Positions 1 through 8,051 of a DNA stretch of 64,000 bases are shown piece by piece (position 1 is the stretch's first letter; every line of letters starts with the position of its first letter). Source of the DNA: Paenibacillus sp. BSR1-1 (GTDB taxonomy: Bacteria > Bacillota > Bacilli > Bacillales > Cytobacillaceae); assembly GCF_030403775.1 (NCBI RefSeq), contig NZ_JAQMWQ010000023.1, positions 1-64,000 of the forward strand, given 5' to 3'. Under the pieces are notes generated by a model that saw only the letters and a list, made by a program, of their open reading frames with translations, did not search any database and was not told where the DNA came from. A program made the translations under genes and the position numbers.

Positions 1-133
1 GATTCTTTTAAAAGGTCTAAATCTAGGTTAAACTGTAAGTGAGTCATTTTAATCCTCTTTTCATTGTTTATCGTCGCTGAAAACAGTGTTGCCCAGAGTG
101 AATAAAATGACTCTTTGTTTTTACACAATTATA

Positions 134-312
134 TGGACTTTATCCGGAATTCCGGTTGAAGATCGCGGAATCTGCATTTTAATCGAAAATATCGGTCGCT
201 TTTTTGGATTTATCGTTCACATTTAAAATATATCGGTTAGTTTTCCGGACGTATCGGTCACTTTGCTGAATATATCGGTCAGTTTTTAAAAAGCCAGGCG
301 GCGAGCCTGGCT
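134..312. repeat. 21-bp periodic array module A with GCCAGGC hairpin
   Basis: Two CGGAAT units start at 145 and 166, followed by five TATCGGTCACTTT-like units starting at 190, 211, 231, 252 and 273, so the step is 20-21 bp throughout. The block ends in an inverted repeat GCCAGGC/GCCTGGC (about 293-311) that has a T-run only when read on the minus strand, like an intrinsic terminator. No gene on the minus strand feeds it. The first 130 bases of the window hold nothing I can recognise. Confidence 0.85.
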
Positions 313-340
313 AGGTAACTGTTTTGTAAAAGAGGTTGGC

Positions 341-549
341 CGGTTTTGCGGAAATAATAGAGTAATCCGCGGAATTCTAGTTGGATTCGGCGGAATTCTG
401 GTCCAGATTCGCGGAATTAAATCAAAATTTCGCGGAATTCCGGTCCAAGTTCGCGGAAATAGCTTCTTTTTCAAAAACTAAAAACATTTATCGACCACTT
501 ATAAAATTGATCGATCTCTTTCTAAAAAGCCAGGCGGGGAGCCTGGCCA
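341..549. repeat. 21-bp periodic array module B with hairpin
   Basis: Six units with the core CGGAATT or CGGAAAT begin at 349, 370, 391, 412, 433 and 454, an exact 21-bp step. Two weaker TATCGACCACTT-like units follow at about 489 and 509, and then the GCCAGGC/GCCTGGC hairpin at 529-547. Because 21 is a multiple of three, the array is open in several frames and gives false reading frames of about 60 codons with heptad-repeated residues on both strands. Confidence 0.85.
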
Positions 550-577
550 AGGCAACTGTTTTGTAAAAGAGGTTGGC

Positions 578-700
578 CGGTTTTGCGGAAATAATCGAAT
601 AATCCGCGGAAATCTAGTTCGATTCGGCGGAATTCTGCTCCAGATTCGCGGAATCAAATCAAAATACCGCGGAATGCCGGCTCAAGTTTGCGGAATTCTA
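578..700. repeat. 21-bp periodic array module C
   Basis: Six CGGAA units begin at 586, 607, 628, 649, 670 and 691, again an exact 21-bp step. The linker from the preceding hairpin into this array (about 550-586) is almost identical to the linker at 312-349, so modules B and C look like tandem copies of one composite element that have since diverged. Confidence 0.85.
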
Positions 701-732
701 GTTCGTATTTGGATAAGGAATCATGTCAAAAG

Positions 733-764
733 AAAGAAGCCCTCGTGTGAAGGGCTTCTTTTAT
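733..764 (-). terminator. Intrinsic terminator of the sigma-54 activator gene
   Basis: GAAGCCCT and AGGGCTTC form a stem with T-runs on both sides, so it can work in both directions. It lies directly beyond the stop codon of the minus-strand activator gene that ends at 800. Confidence 0.85.
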
Positions 765-799
765 CAACTGGGCTTTCTGTCACATGAGTAGATTAGTGC

Positions 800-2170
800 T
801 CAATCCACAGGCAAGCCCTGACAATACTCTCTAATCAATTTGGCCGCATACGTTTGGCTGATTTGCAAATCCTTGGCGACACGCCTAGAGCTTTTATTCA
901 GCTTATAAGATTTACGAACCATCTCTTTTTTTGCTAATTCAATCGCTTCATGAAGGGAAGCGGGGGCACTGTTTTCAATTTGCTGCAGTCCATGGTTATA
1001 AATGCCTTCGGGCAGGTCATCGATACCGATGACCTCATCGCTTACAATAACAAGCTTTTCAATCAGGTTTTCTAATTGCCTGATGTTTCCGGGCCAAGGA
1101 TAATGGGTAAGCCATTCGAGGCAATCCTTGGAAATTAATTTGTTCATACCATGGATTCGATTAAATTTGTATAGGAATTTATAAATGAGCGGGACGATAT
1201 CTTCCTGCCTTTCGCGAAGCGGAGGCATCTTGATATCAACGACGTTCAGCCTATAATATAAATCTTCTCTAAACATTTTATTTTCTACCATTTTGTTTAA
1301 ATCTTTATTGGTTGCAGCAATGATTCGGATATCCACTTTCTTTTCTTTATTCCCGCCAATAGGAATGAATTTTTTCTCCTGAATGACTTGCAGGATTTTA
1401 ACCTGAAGAGGCAAAGGCATGTCCCCTATTTCATCAAGAAACAGAGTACCCCCATCCACACTTTCAAGTATCCCCTTTTTTCCGGAACGGCTTGCATTGG
1501 TGAAAGATCCAGGAGTATAGCCAAAGAGCTCGGATTCTATTAAATCAGGAGGGATGGCAGCACAATTGACGGTTAAAAAAGGTCCGTTCTTTCGACTGCC
1601 GTTTTCGTGAATATATTGGGCCAAAATACTTTTACCTGTTCCGGACTCACCAAGAATCAATAAAGTAGAGTGCGCAGCCGCCACCTTCTTGGCAAATTTC
1701 AGTACATCTTTCATCTTTTCATTATTGGTCATGATGCTGCCAAAGGGATCATCCATTTCTTTTCTGTGATTTGAATCCTTTTCTCTTACCTTCAGCATGT
1801 TGTAGCTCTGCAGTTCCCTTGCGGTTGTTACAATCAATTCTACTTCCTTATTATCATTTAAAATAGGGACGGCGGAAGTAAGAAGCTCTGCACCGAGGAT
1901 TGTGGTTTGTTTCATTAAAATTGGCTCTTTTTTTTCCAAAATATCAGGGAAAATGGAGGGGTACCAATAGCCTTCGTTCACTAATTCCAAGCTTACTTTT
2001 CCTAAAACGTTTTCCTTATTTAAACCATAATGCTTCTTACAGGCATCATTTACATAAATAATTTTCGTATCCTTATTCAGTACAAAAATTTCATCAGAAG
2101 AATAATCCAAAATTTTAATAAGCGTTTCCAAATTTAACTCTAAATCGGTTGAAATATTGGATAATGTCAT
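800..2170 (-). CDS. Sigma-54-dependent transcriptional activator (PAS, AAA+, HTH)
   Basis: Bacterial enhancer-binding protein that should remodel sigma-54 RNA polymerase at the divergent promoter near 2430. A PAS-like sensor domain occupies roughly residues 15-115, the AAA+ domain about 145-375 with Walker A GESGTGKS at 174-181 and Walker B LFLDE near 243-247, and a C-terminal Fis-type helix-turn-helix ends the 456-residue chain. Start ATG is preceded by GGGAGGT. There is no receiver domain, so a small ligand bound by the PAS domain, probably a substrate or intermediate of the neighbouring pathway, is the likely signal (inference). The sigma-54 contact loop reads GSFTNA (221-226) instead of the usual GAFTGA, an unusual variant. 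Confidence 0.93.
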   Translation of the reverse strand: MTLSNISTDLELNLETLIKILDYSSDEIFVLNKDTKIIYVNDACKKHYGLNKENVLGKVSLELVNEGYWYPSIFPDILEKKEPILMKQTTILGAELLTSAVPILNDNKEVELIVTTARELQSYNMLKVREKDSNHRKEMDDPFGSIMTNNEKMKDVLKFAKKVAAAHSTLLILGESGTGKSILAQYIHENGSRKNGPFLTVNCAAIPPDLIESELFGYTPGSFTNASRSGKKGILESVDGGTLFLDEIGDMPLPLQVKILQVIQEKKFIPIGGNKEKKVDIRIIAATNKDLNKMVENKMFREDLYYRLNVVDIKMPPLRERQEDIVPLIYKFLYKFNRIHGMNKLISKDCLEWLTHYPWPGNIRQLENLIEKLVIVSDEVIGIDDLPEGIYNHGLQQIENSAPASLHEAIELAKKEMVRKSYKLNKSSRRVAKDLQISQTYAAKLIREYCQGLPVD

Positions 2171-2193
2171 GATTGACCTCCCGAAAACATCAT

Positions 2194-2287
2194 GTGAGTG
2201 TGATTGAACTCATCCTGAGCGCAATAGTGTTCAGAAAAATAAACTGCCAGGTGATTCTCTTGTAAGTGTGACTTATATCACTTTACA
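2194..2287. promoter_or_regulatory. Candidate upstream activator sites (two related copies)
   Basis: Two related sequences, GTGAGTGTGATT at 2194 and GTAAGTGTGACT at 2262, lie 68 bp apart between the activator gene and the sigma-54 promoter. The second is part of an imperfect palindrome, TGTAAGTG then 10 bases then CACTTTACA, at 2261-2287. Position 135-230 bp upstream of the -24 element fits enhancer sites for the divergent activator. The assignment is by position and symmetry only. Confidence 0.5.
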
Positions 2288-2421
2288 CCTTATAATAGTC
2301 TAAATATTTTGAACTGTAAACGAGTGGGGCAAGACGCTTAGATTAGAAGCCTTGAACGCATATAAACTCAATTTCAATTTTGAAATCTTCTAAAACCCCA
2401 ATAATGATGAACAAAGACAGT

Positions 2422-2437
2422 TGGCATGGAATTTGCA
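2422..2437 (+). promoter_or_regulatory. Sigma-54 (-24/-12) promoter
   Basis: TGGCATGGAATTTGCA matches the sigma-54 consensus TGGCAC-R-N4-TTGCW at every position but one, with GG at 2423-2424 and GC at 2435-2436. Transcription should start near 2448 and run into the Rieske gene. The divergent sigma-54 activator gene supports it. Confidence 0.9.
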
Positions 2438-2499
2438 CTATATATTTTATGAAAACAAAACTTTAAGGGATTTGAATGTTAGAATGGGGGAATGGCAAA

Positions 2500-3549
2500 A
2501 TGAAAGAGTTACAAACCAATTATGCCTTGGAGCACACGATTCCGTACGATTATTATGTGAACCCGCAAATATTTGAAGAGGAAAAGAAGAAAATCTTCCA
2601 ATCTAGCTGGATCTTTGCAGGACATATGAGTCAAGTGGAGAAAGCAGGGGATTTCTTCACTTTTGATATAGCCGATCAGCCGATCATCATTAGCAAGGAT
2701 AGAAACAATGAATTGAATGCCTTTTACAATATCTGTCCACATAGAGGGACGATAGTTGAAAAAAGTGAGTGCGGAAATAAAAAGGTTTTTACATGTACGT
2801 ATCACGGCTGGACCTTCCATTTAAACGGAAAATTGAATAAAGCGCCCAACTTTAATACGAATGAATTAGGAAACCATAGCTGTATGACGAAAGTGAAACT
2901 TGAAGTATTTCAGTCTATGATCTTTATCAATTTGAATCCAGATGCAGGACCAATGGCAGAAACCTATGGGGATTTCATGGCCAGTTTGGAAAAATACACA
3001 TTCCTAGAATCATTGAAAAAGATTCGTGTTACACAAAGAGTCATAGACGCTAACTGGAAAGCGGTTGTTGATAACTATTTGGAGTGCGACCACTGCAAGA
3101 TTGCACACCCTGAGTTTTCAAAAACCTTTGATATGAAAAATTACCATATCGATTTACATGACAATTTCTCGTGTCAATATTCAGAATTAACTAACAAATC
3201 AAAAGAAGATCAAGGAGATCACGCCAATTTTTATTGGGTTTGGCCAAATTTGATGGTGAGCATCTATCCTGGGAAAGAGGGAAATATGACGACAAGCCAA
3301 ATTTTACCGCTGGCCGCTGATAAAACGCTGGCCATCTATAGCTACTACTTTAAATCAGACGAAATTAGTAAAGAGCAGGAAGAGCTGATTCGCTTTGTGG
3401 ATCAGGTAAGAGAAGAGGATTTCGACCTTGTGGAGTTATTACAGAAAGGTTTCCACACGAATGCCTTCAAGTACGGGGTTTATTCTCCGACTGAGTATGC
3501 CATGAAATATTTCCACGATCTTTATGAAAGCGCCATCAATGGCCAGTGA
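2500..3549 (+). CDS. Rieske non-heme iron oxygenase, alpha subunit (quaternary-amine type)
   Basis: First gene of the catabolic operon. The [2Fe-2S] Rieske motif CPHRG...CTYHGW is at about residues 79-103. The mononuclear iron site is NYLECDHCKIAH, with the two His spaced as in the family, and the residue three before the first His, which bridges the two metal centres, is Glu rather than Asp. Glu there is typical of carnitine monooxygenase CntA and choline/betaine Rieske enzymes (family knowledge). A third-ligand region with EEDFDLVE follows. ATG 2500 has GGGGG nine bases upstream; an in-frame ATG at 2476 is an alternative. No ferredoxin or reductase gene is nearby, so electrons must come from a distant partner. 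Context suggests oxidative C-N cleavage of a 5-aminovalerate-type compound (inference). Confidence 0.85.
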   Translation: MKELQTNYALEHTIPYDYYVNPQIFEEEKKKIFQSSWIFAGHMSQVEKAGDFFTFDIADQPIIISKDRNNELNAFYNICPHRGTIVEKSECGNKKVFTCTYHGWTFHLNGKLNKAPNFNTNELGNHSCMTKVKLEVFQSMIFINLNPDAGPMAETYGDFMASLEKYTFLESLKKIRVTQRVIDANWKAVVDNYLECDHCKIAHPEFSKTFDMKNYHIDLHDNFSCQYSELTNKSKEDQGDHANFYWVWPNLMVSIYPGKEGNMTTSQILPLAADKTLAIYSYYFKSDEISKEQEELIRFVDQVREEDFDLVELLQKGFHTNAFKYGVYSPTEYAMKYFHDLYESAINGQ

Positions 3550-3594
3550 AGATAAGCTTCTAAGAAATATGATTAGATATGGGAGGACACTACA

Positions 3595-5268
3595 ATGAAC
3601 TATCAAACAGAATTCACGGTTGCAGATGCAATTGTAAAAGAGCTTGTACAAGCAGAGGTGGAAGTAGTATACGGCATCGTCAGTATTCATAATTTGCCGA
3701 TTTATGATGCGATGCTGCGTGAAGGAAGCATCCGTATGGTCACTGCCCGCGGTGAAAGTGGAGCAGTCAACATGGCCGATGCCTATGCACGTGCTACAGG
3801 GAAATTGGGCGTGGTTTTAACAAGTACAGGTGCTGGAGCAGGGAACGGCGCAGGGGCATTAACGGAAACATGGAACTCAGGAACGCCATTATTGCACATT
3901 ACCGGTGAGGCTGATTCCAATTATATTGGAACAGATCAACGTTACATTCACGAAGCTAAGGATCAGCTGAAAATGATGGACGGTGCAAACAAATCAGCCT
4001 ATTTGTTGAAGCGGCCGAAGCAAATCACACCGTTTATTAGGAAAGCGATTAATGAGGCACTGACTGTTCCTACAGGTCCGGTAACGATTTCCATTCCAAC
4101 GAATTTTCAGGCGCAGATCATTCCGAATAATCAATTGATTGAAGTGGAAACCGTTCAAGATCCAAAAGTGAAAATAAACATTCCGGCTGATATTGGGGAA
4201 AAAATCGCCGCAGCAAAAAGACCGGTCATCTGGGCCGGACATGGAGTGATTGCTTCAGGGGCGTCAGAGGAACTCCAAACGTTAGTAGATAATATACAGC
4301 CTGCTGTCATTACAAGCGAGTCCGGTAAAGGGGCCATCCCTGAAAATCATCCGCTTTGCATCGGAAACTTTGCGGCTACATCACAAGTGAAGGAACTACT
4401 GGAAAAGTCGGATCTTCTCATTAGTATTGGGGTCCGGTTCCGGGGCGGGGAAACCTATAACTGGACACTTCCGGTGCCTGAAAATCATATCAATATCGAT
4501 TTGAATCCAAATGCCTTTAACCGCAACTTTGATACATTGTATACACTGGTCGGAGACGCCAAGGCAGTTTTACAAGAGATGAACAGTATTTTGGCAAATA
4601 AGGACCTCCAACCTGATCCAGCTTATGTGGATGAAGTGAAGTCTGCCCGTCAAGGTGTTCGTGAAGACCTTCGCAGTCAAATTGGTCCATATGGTGAAGT
4701 GGCGGATATCATGCGTGAACTGCTGCCCGACAATACAGTCCTGGTAACGGACGTAACCATCCCTGGATACACTTGGGGGAATAAATTGTTCGACATTTAC
4801 GAACCAAGGAATTACCTCTACATGACCGGTGGTGGAATCGGTCAAGGCTTGCCCATGGCCATTGGCGCCCAAATCGGTCAGCCTGATAAGAAGGTTGTTC
4901 TGATTGCGGGTGACGGTGGATTTATGGTGAACTCTAATGAGATGATCACCGCGATTCAGGAAGATGCGCCTATTATTATCCTATTATTCGATGATGGCGG
5001 TTACGGGATCTTAAGATACTACCAAGAAGCAGCATATGGCAGACGTACATCCGTTGACTTGAAAAACCCGGATTTCGTCATGATGGCAAAATCAATGGGC
5101 TTCGAATCTGAGAAAGTACGCTCGGTCAATGAATTTAAAGAAGGATTAGCAAATGCAGTCAAAAGCAATAAACCTTATATGGTTGTAGTAGATGTTGAGG
5201 CAGTAGGAGTATTGGAATACAAAGATTCGGATGAATATATTGCATCATTCCGTCCAAACCACAGATAA
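3595..5268 (+). CDS. ThDP-dependent enzyme, acetolactate synthase-like, probable 2-oxoacid decarboxylase
   Basis: 557 residues, full length for the family of acetolactate synthase, benzoylformate decarboxylase and 2-ketoarginine decarboxylase AruI. The catalytic Glu that activates the cofactor is in ARGESGA (about residue 54). The ThDP-binding stretch starts at GDGG (about residue 438) and runs to DDGGYG, where the more common form has NN. A good GGGAGG lies upstream of ATG. It follows the Rieske gene by 45 bases. With a neighbouring amino-acid dehydrogenase and aldehyde dehydrogenase, decarboxylation of a 2-oxo acid to an aldehyde is the simplest role. Substrate cannot be read from the sequence. 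Confidence 0.85.
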   Translation: MNYQTEFTVADAIVKELVQAEVEVVYGIVSIHNLPIYDAMLREGSIRMVTARGESGAVNMADAYARATGKLGVVLTSTGAGAGNGAGALTETWNSGTPLLHITGEADSNYIGTDQRYIHEAKDQLKMMDGANKSAYLLKRPKQITPFIRKAINEALTVPTGPVTISIPTNFQAQIIPNNQLIEVETVQDPKVKINIPADIGEKIAAAKRPVIWAGHGVIASGASEELQTLVDNIQPAVITSESGKGAIPENHPLCIGNFAATSQVKELLEKSDLLISIGVRFRGGETYNWTLPVPENHINIDLNPNAFNRNFDTLYTLVGDAKAVLQEMNSILANKDLQPDPAYVDEVKSARQGVREDLRSQIGPYGEVADIMRELLPDNTVLVTDVTIPGYTWGNKLFDIYEPRNYLYMTGGGIGQGLPMAIGAQIGQPDKKVVLIAGDGGFMVNSNEMITAIQEDAPIIILLFDDGGYGILRYYQEAAYGRRTSVDLKNPDFVMMAKSMGFESEKVRSVNEFKEGLANAVKSNKPYMVVVDVEAVGVLEYKDSDEYIASFRPNHR

Positions 5269-5324
5269 TTTCCTAACTTCAGCCATTGATAGACTATAAG
5301 CCTACTGATAGGGGGAACAAAGCT

Positions 5325-6797
5325 TTGGTAATAGAATTGAAACATTATATGAACGGGAATTGGATTGAATCTAGTAATCCAGAAAATATGGATATTATTA
5401 ATCCTGCCACACAGGAAGTCATTGCCAGGGCTCCGTTAGGAACAAAAGAAGAAACGAGCGAAGCTATTAAAATAGCAAAGAAAACATTTGAAAGCGCTGT
5501 ATGGTCTGGTCAATCACCGCAGGAGCGGGCGGCCGTTTTACTTCAGATTGCTGATAAATTGCAGGAAAACATAGATGTGTTAACGGATCTAGAAGTTCAG
5601 AACAACGGAAAGACGAGAAGAGAAGCACAGTCGGATGCAGAGGAAGCCGCTTCTACCTTCCGTTATTATGCTGGTCTGCTTACGATGCCTAATGGCCAAT
5701 CATATGAAGCTTCCGGGGATATGCAGACATTAATCGTGAAGGAACCAATGGGTGTTGCCGGATTGATTGTTCCATGGAATTTTCCCTTATTGATGAGTGT
5801 TTGGAAGATTGCACCGGCGTTGGCAGCAGGTAATAGCATTCTACTAAAGCCGGCGGAAATTACGCCGATGACAGCGGTAAAATTGTTTGAGCTTATAGAT
5901 GAGACCGATTTGCCAAAAGGAGCAGCTAATCTCATTATGGGAATCGGATCAGTAGTGGGCCAGACGATTGCTGAAAGTAATGATGTAGATATTGTTTCCT
6001 TTACTGGAAGTACAGAGGTCGGCCGTCGGATTATGCAGTCGGCAGCAGGTAATTTGAAAAAAGTGTCCCTAGAGTTAGGAGGGAAATCTCCGAACATTAT
6101 CTTTGAAGATGCGGATTTGGAAACAGCCGTTGATTATGCCCTATTTGGCATTTTTCTGGGCTCAGGGCAAGTTTGTTCTTCGGGGAGCCGTCTTCTTGTC
6201 CAAGAGGGAATCTATGATACCTTTGTCGAGAAATTTGTAGAAAAGGCAAAGGGGATTAGGGTTGGTCCCGGAAATGATGAACATTCCCAAATGGGTGCCA
6301 TTGTCGGCGAAAAACATTTTAAAAGTATACTAGACTACATTCGGATTGGGAAAGAAGAAGGAGCGAACCTTGTTCTTGGGGGTAATCGAATAGAGAAAGA
6401 GGGTCTGGATAGGGGATTTTTCATCGAACCTACCGTCTTTACGCATGTAACAAGCGATATGCGGATTGTCAGAGAAGAAATCTTTGGTCCCGTTGTTGCC
6501 ATTCAGAAGTTCAGAGATGAAGAAGAGGCTGTCAGGATTGCCAATGACACAGACTTTGGACTTGCAGGGGCGGTTTTCTCTACAGATCATAACAAGGCAA
6601 TGCGAGTCATCAAAAAGGTCCGTGCCGGTATTACATGGGTGAACGCTTACCATCTCACGAATATTCAAGCGCCATGGGGGGGCTATAAACAAAGCGGCAT
6701 CGGCAGAAGCCTTAGTACGTACGGATTGGACGAATATCAAGAAACGAAACAGATTAACATTCATTTGGAGCCAAAGCCAATAGGCTGGTTTGAATAG
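5325..6797 (+). CDS. NAD(P)-dependent aldehyde dehydrogenase
   Basis: Standard ALDH of about 490 residues. The general base Glu is in LELGGKSP, the nucleophilic Cys in GSGQVCSS (about residue 284), and the C-terminal signature EEIFGPV is present. TTG at 5325 is chosen because GGGGGA lies eight bases upstream; an earlier in-frame TTG at 5286 has no ribosome binding site. It resembles the betaine-aldehyde/phenylacetaldehyde group. In the operon it would oxidise the aldehyde made by the ThDP enzyme to the carboxylate, in the proposed route a 5-(substituted amino)pentanal to the valerate. That substrate is inferred. Confidence 0.88.
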   Translation: MVIELKHYMNGNWIESSNPENMDIINPATQEVIARAPLGTKEETSEAIKIAKKTFESAVWSGQSPQERAAVLLQIADKLQENIDVLTDLEVQNNGKTRREAQSDAEEAASTFRYYAGLLTMPNGQSYEASGDMQTLIVKEPMGVAGLIVPWNFPLLMSVWKIAPALAAGNSILLKPAEITPMTAVKLFELIDETDLPKGAANLIMGIGSVVGQTIAESNDVDIVSFTGSTEVGRRIMQSAAGNLKKVSLELGGKSPNIIFEDADLETAVDYALFGIFLGSGQVCSSGSRLLVQEGIYDTFVEKFVEKAKGIRVGPGNDEHSQMGAIVGEKHFKSILDYIRIGKEEGANLVLGGNRIEKEGLDRGFFIEPTVFTHVTSDMRIVREEIFGPVVAIQKFRDEEEAVRIANDTDFGLAGAVFSTDHNKAMRVIKKVRAGITWVNAYHLTNIQAPWGGYKQSGIGRSLSTYGLDEYQETKQINIHLEPKPIGWFE

Positions 6798-6837
6798 GGA
6801 CATACCGTGAAGGGATAATTCTTTGGGAGGGATTGGA

Positions 6838-8013
6838 TTGACTAAACCATATTTAGTTGTTGAGTGGAATGATACGGAAACGGATGCACAGGGGTGGCTT
6901 GTTATTCATAATTTCGTGAAGGGATATACAGGCGGCGGTACGAGAATGCATCCGACCGTAACAAAAGAAGAGGTGGAAAGATTAGCCCATGCAATGGCAT
7001 ATAAGTATGTAGCTAGTGACAGCGGAACGACCGGTGGATGTAAAGCGGGAATTAAGTATGATTACAAAGCTCCAGATGCTTATGCCGTCTTAAGAAGATT
7101 TTTAATTGCCGTGATGCCTTATATTGATAACGGCGTATCTTTAGGAAGTGATCTTGGTACAAAGTATGAAGATGTCCTCCAAATCTTTAACGAATTCGGC
7201 ATTGATATCCCTCTAACAAAATCCATGAAACAAGATCCTGCGATTCTTCAAGGGATTAAGGATTTTGATGGACTGATGAAGACAAGAATGGATGGATTGC
7301 TTTTAAATGATGCTGTTACAGGATATGGAGTTGCCTTTTCAGCAGATGAAGCTTGGAAGTTTAAGAATGGCAAGGACGGAGCGAAGGTTGTCATCCAAGG
7401 CTTCGGCTGTGTAGGAGCAAGCTGCGCTTTAAAACTATCTCAATTAGGTTATAAAATCGTCGGCATTTCAGATGCGAACTTGTTAGTCACATGTGAAGAA
7501 GGATTGGATATTCAAACCCTTATTGACCATAAGAATGTCTATGGCGAAATGGATACCCATTATTTTGAACCGAACTATACAGTAAGGCCAAACTCAGACT
7601 GGCTGGATGTAGATTGCGATATTCTCATCCCGTGTGCGTTAGAGGACGTTATTAACCAGTCTAATGCAGATACGGTAAAAGCCAGCTTGATTGTGGAAGC
7701 AGCTAATATCCCAATCTCTTCCGAAGGAGATGAAATCATCAAACAAAGAGGAATTGACATCGTCAATGATTTTGTTGCGAACCTAGGGGCCATCAGATTT
7801 TATGACGCTGTGATTTTTGGACTGGTCAAACCAGACCCGCAGGCTGTGATGGATGATATTGAAAAGCTATGCCGAAAAAATACGATGCAGCTATTTTCAG
7901 AAGCGAAGAAACAAAACAGGTATCAGCGAGATGTTGCGTATGAAATTTTTAAACCAGAAGTCAGTGATTTATTAGAGTTTGCTGATCCGTCTGAAAAAGC
8001 CGCAGTCAGATAA
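6838..8013 (+). CDS. Glu/Leu/Phe/Val dehydrogenase family amino-acid dehydrogenase
   Basis: Oxidative deaminase of an L-amino acid to the 2-oxo acid with NAD(P)+. The N-terminal part has a lysine-containing GGCKAG segment (about residues 66-71) matching the family's GGxKGG catalytic segment, and the C-terminal nucleotide domain has QGFGCVGA. It is 391 residues and clearly diverged from housekeeping GDH or LeuDH. The start is TTG 6838, six bases after GGGAGGG. Sitting between an aldehyde dehydrogenase and a permease, it probably makes the 2-oxo acid that the ThDP enzyme decarboxylates. No aminotransferase is present in the cluster, so this would be the only deamination step at the alpha carbon. 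Confidence 0.82.
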   Translation: MTKPYLVVEWNDTETDAQGWLVIHNFVKGYTGGGTRMHPTVTKEEVERLAHAMAYKYVASDSGTTGGCKAGIKYDYKAPDAYAVLRRFLIAVMPYIDNGVSLGSDLGTKYEDVLQIFNEFGIDIPLTKSMKQDPAILQGIKDFDGLMKTRMDGLLLNDAVTGYGVAFSADEAWKFKNGKDGAKVVIQGFGCVGASCALKLSQLGYKIVGISDANLLVTCEEGLDIQTLIDHKNVYGEMDTHYFEPNYTVRPNSDWLDVDCDILIPCALEDVINQSNADTVKASLIVEAANIPISSEGDEIIKQRGIDIVNDFVANLGAIRFYDAVIFGLVKPDPQAVMDDIEKLCRKNTMQLFSEAKKQNRYQRDVAYEIFKPEVSDLLEFADPSEKAAVR

Positions 8014-8051
8014 ACAGTTTCTTTTGGCAGAGAAAATAAAGGGGGAATTGG

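Noticed and set aside
286-566. Overlapping frames of about 60 codons on both strands in the left-edge arrays
   Set aside because: They arise because the repeat step of 21 bp is a multiple of three. The peptides are heptad-repeated copies of the array and have no ribosome binding site.
134-700. CRISPR array
   Set aside because: Units are 12-14 bp, degenerate and only 21 bp apart, so there is no room for spacers, and no cas gene is in the window.
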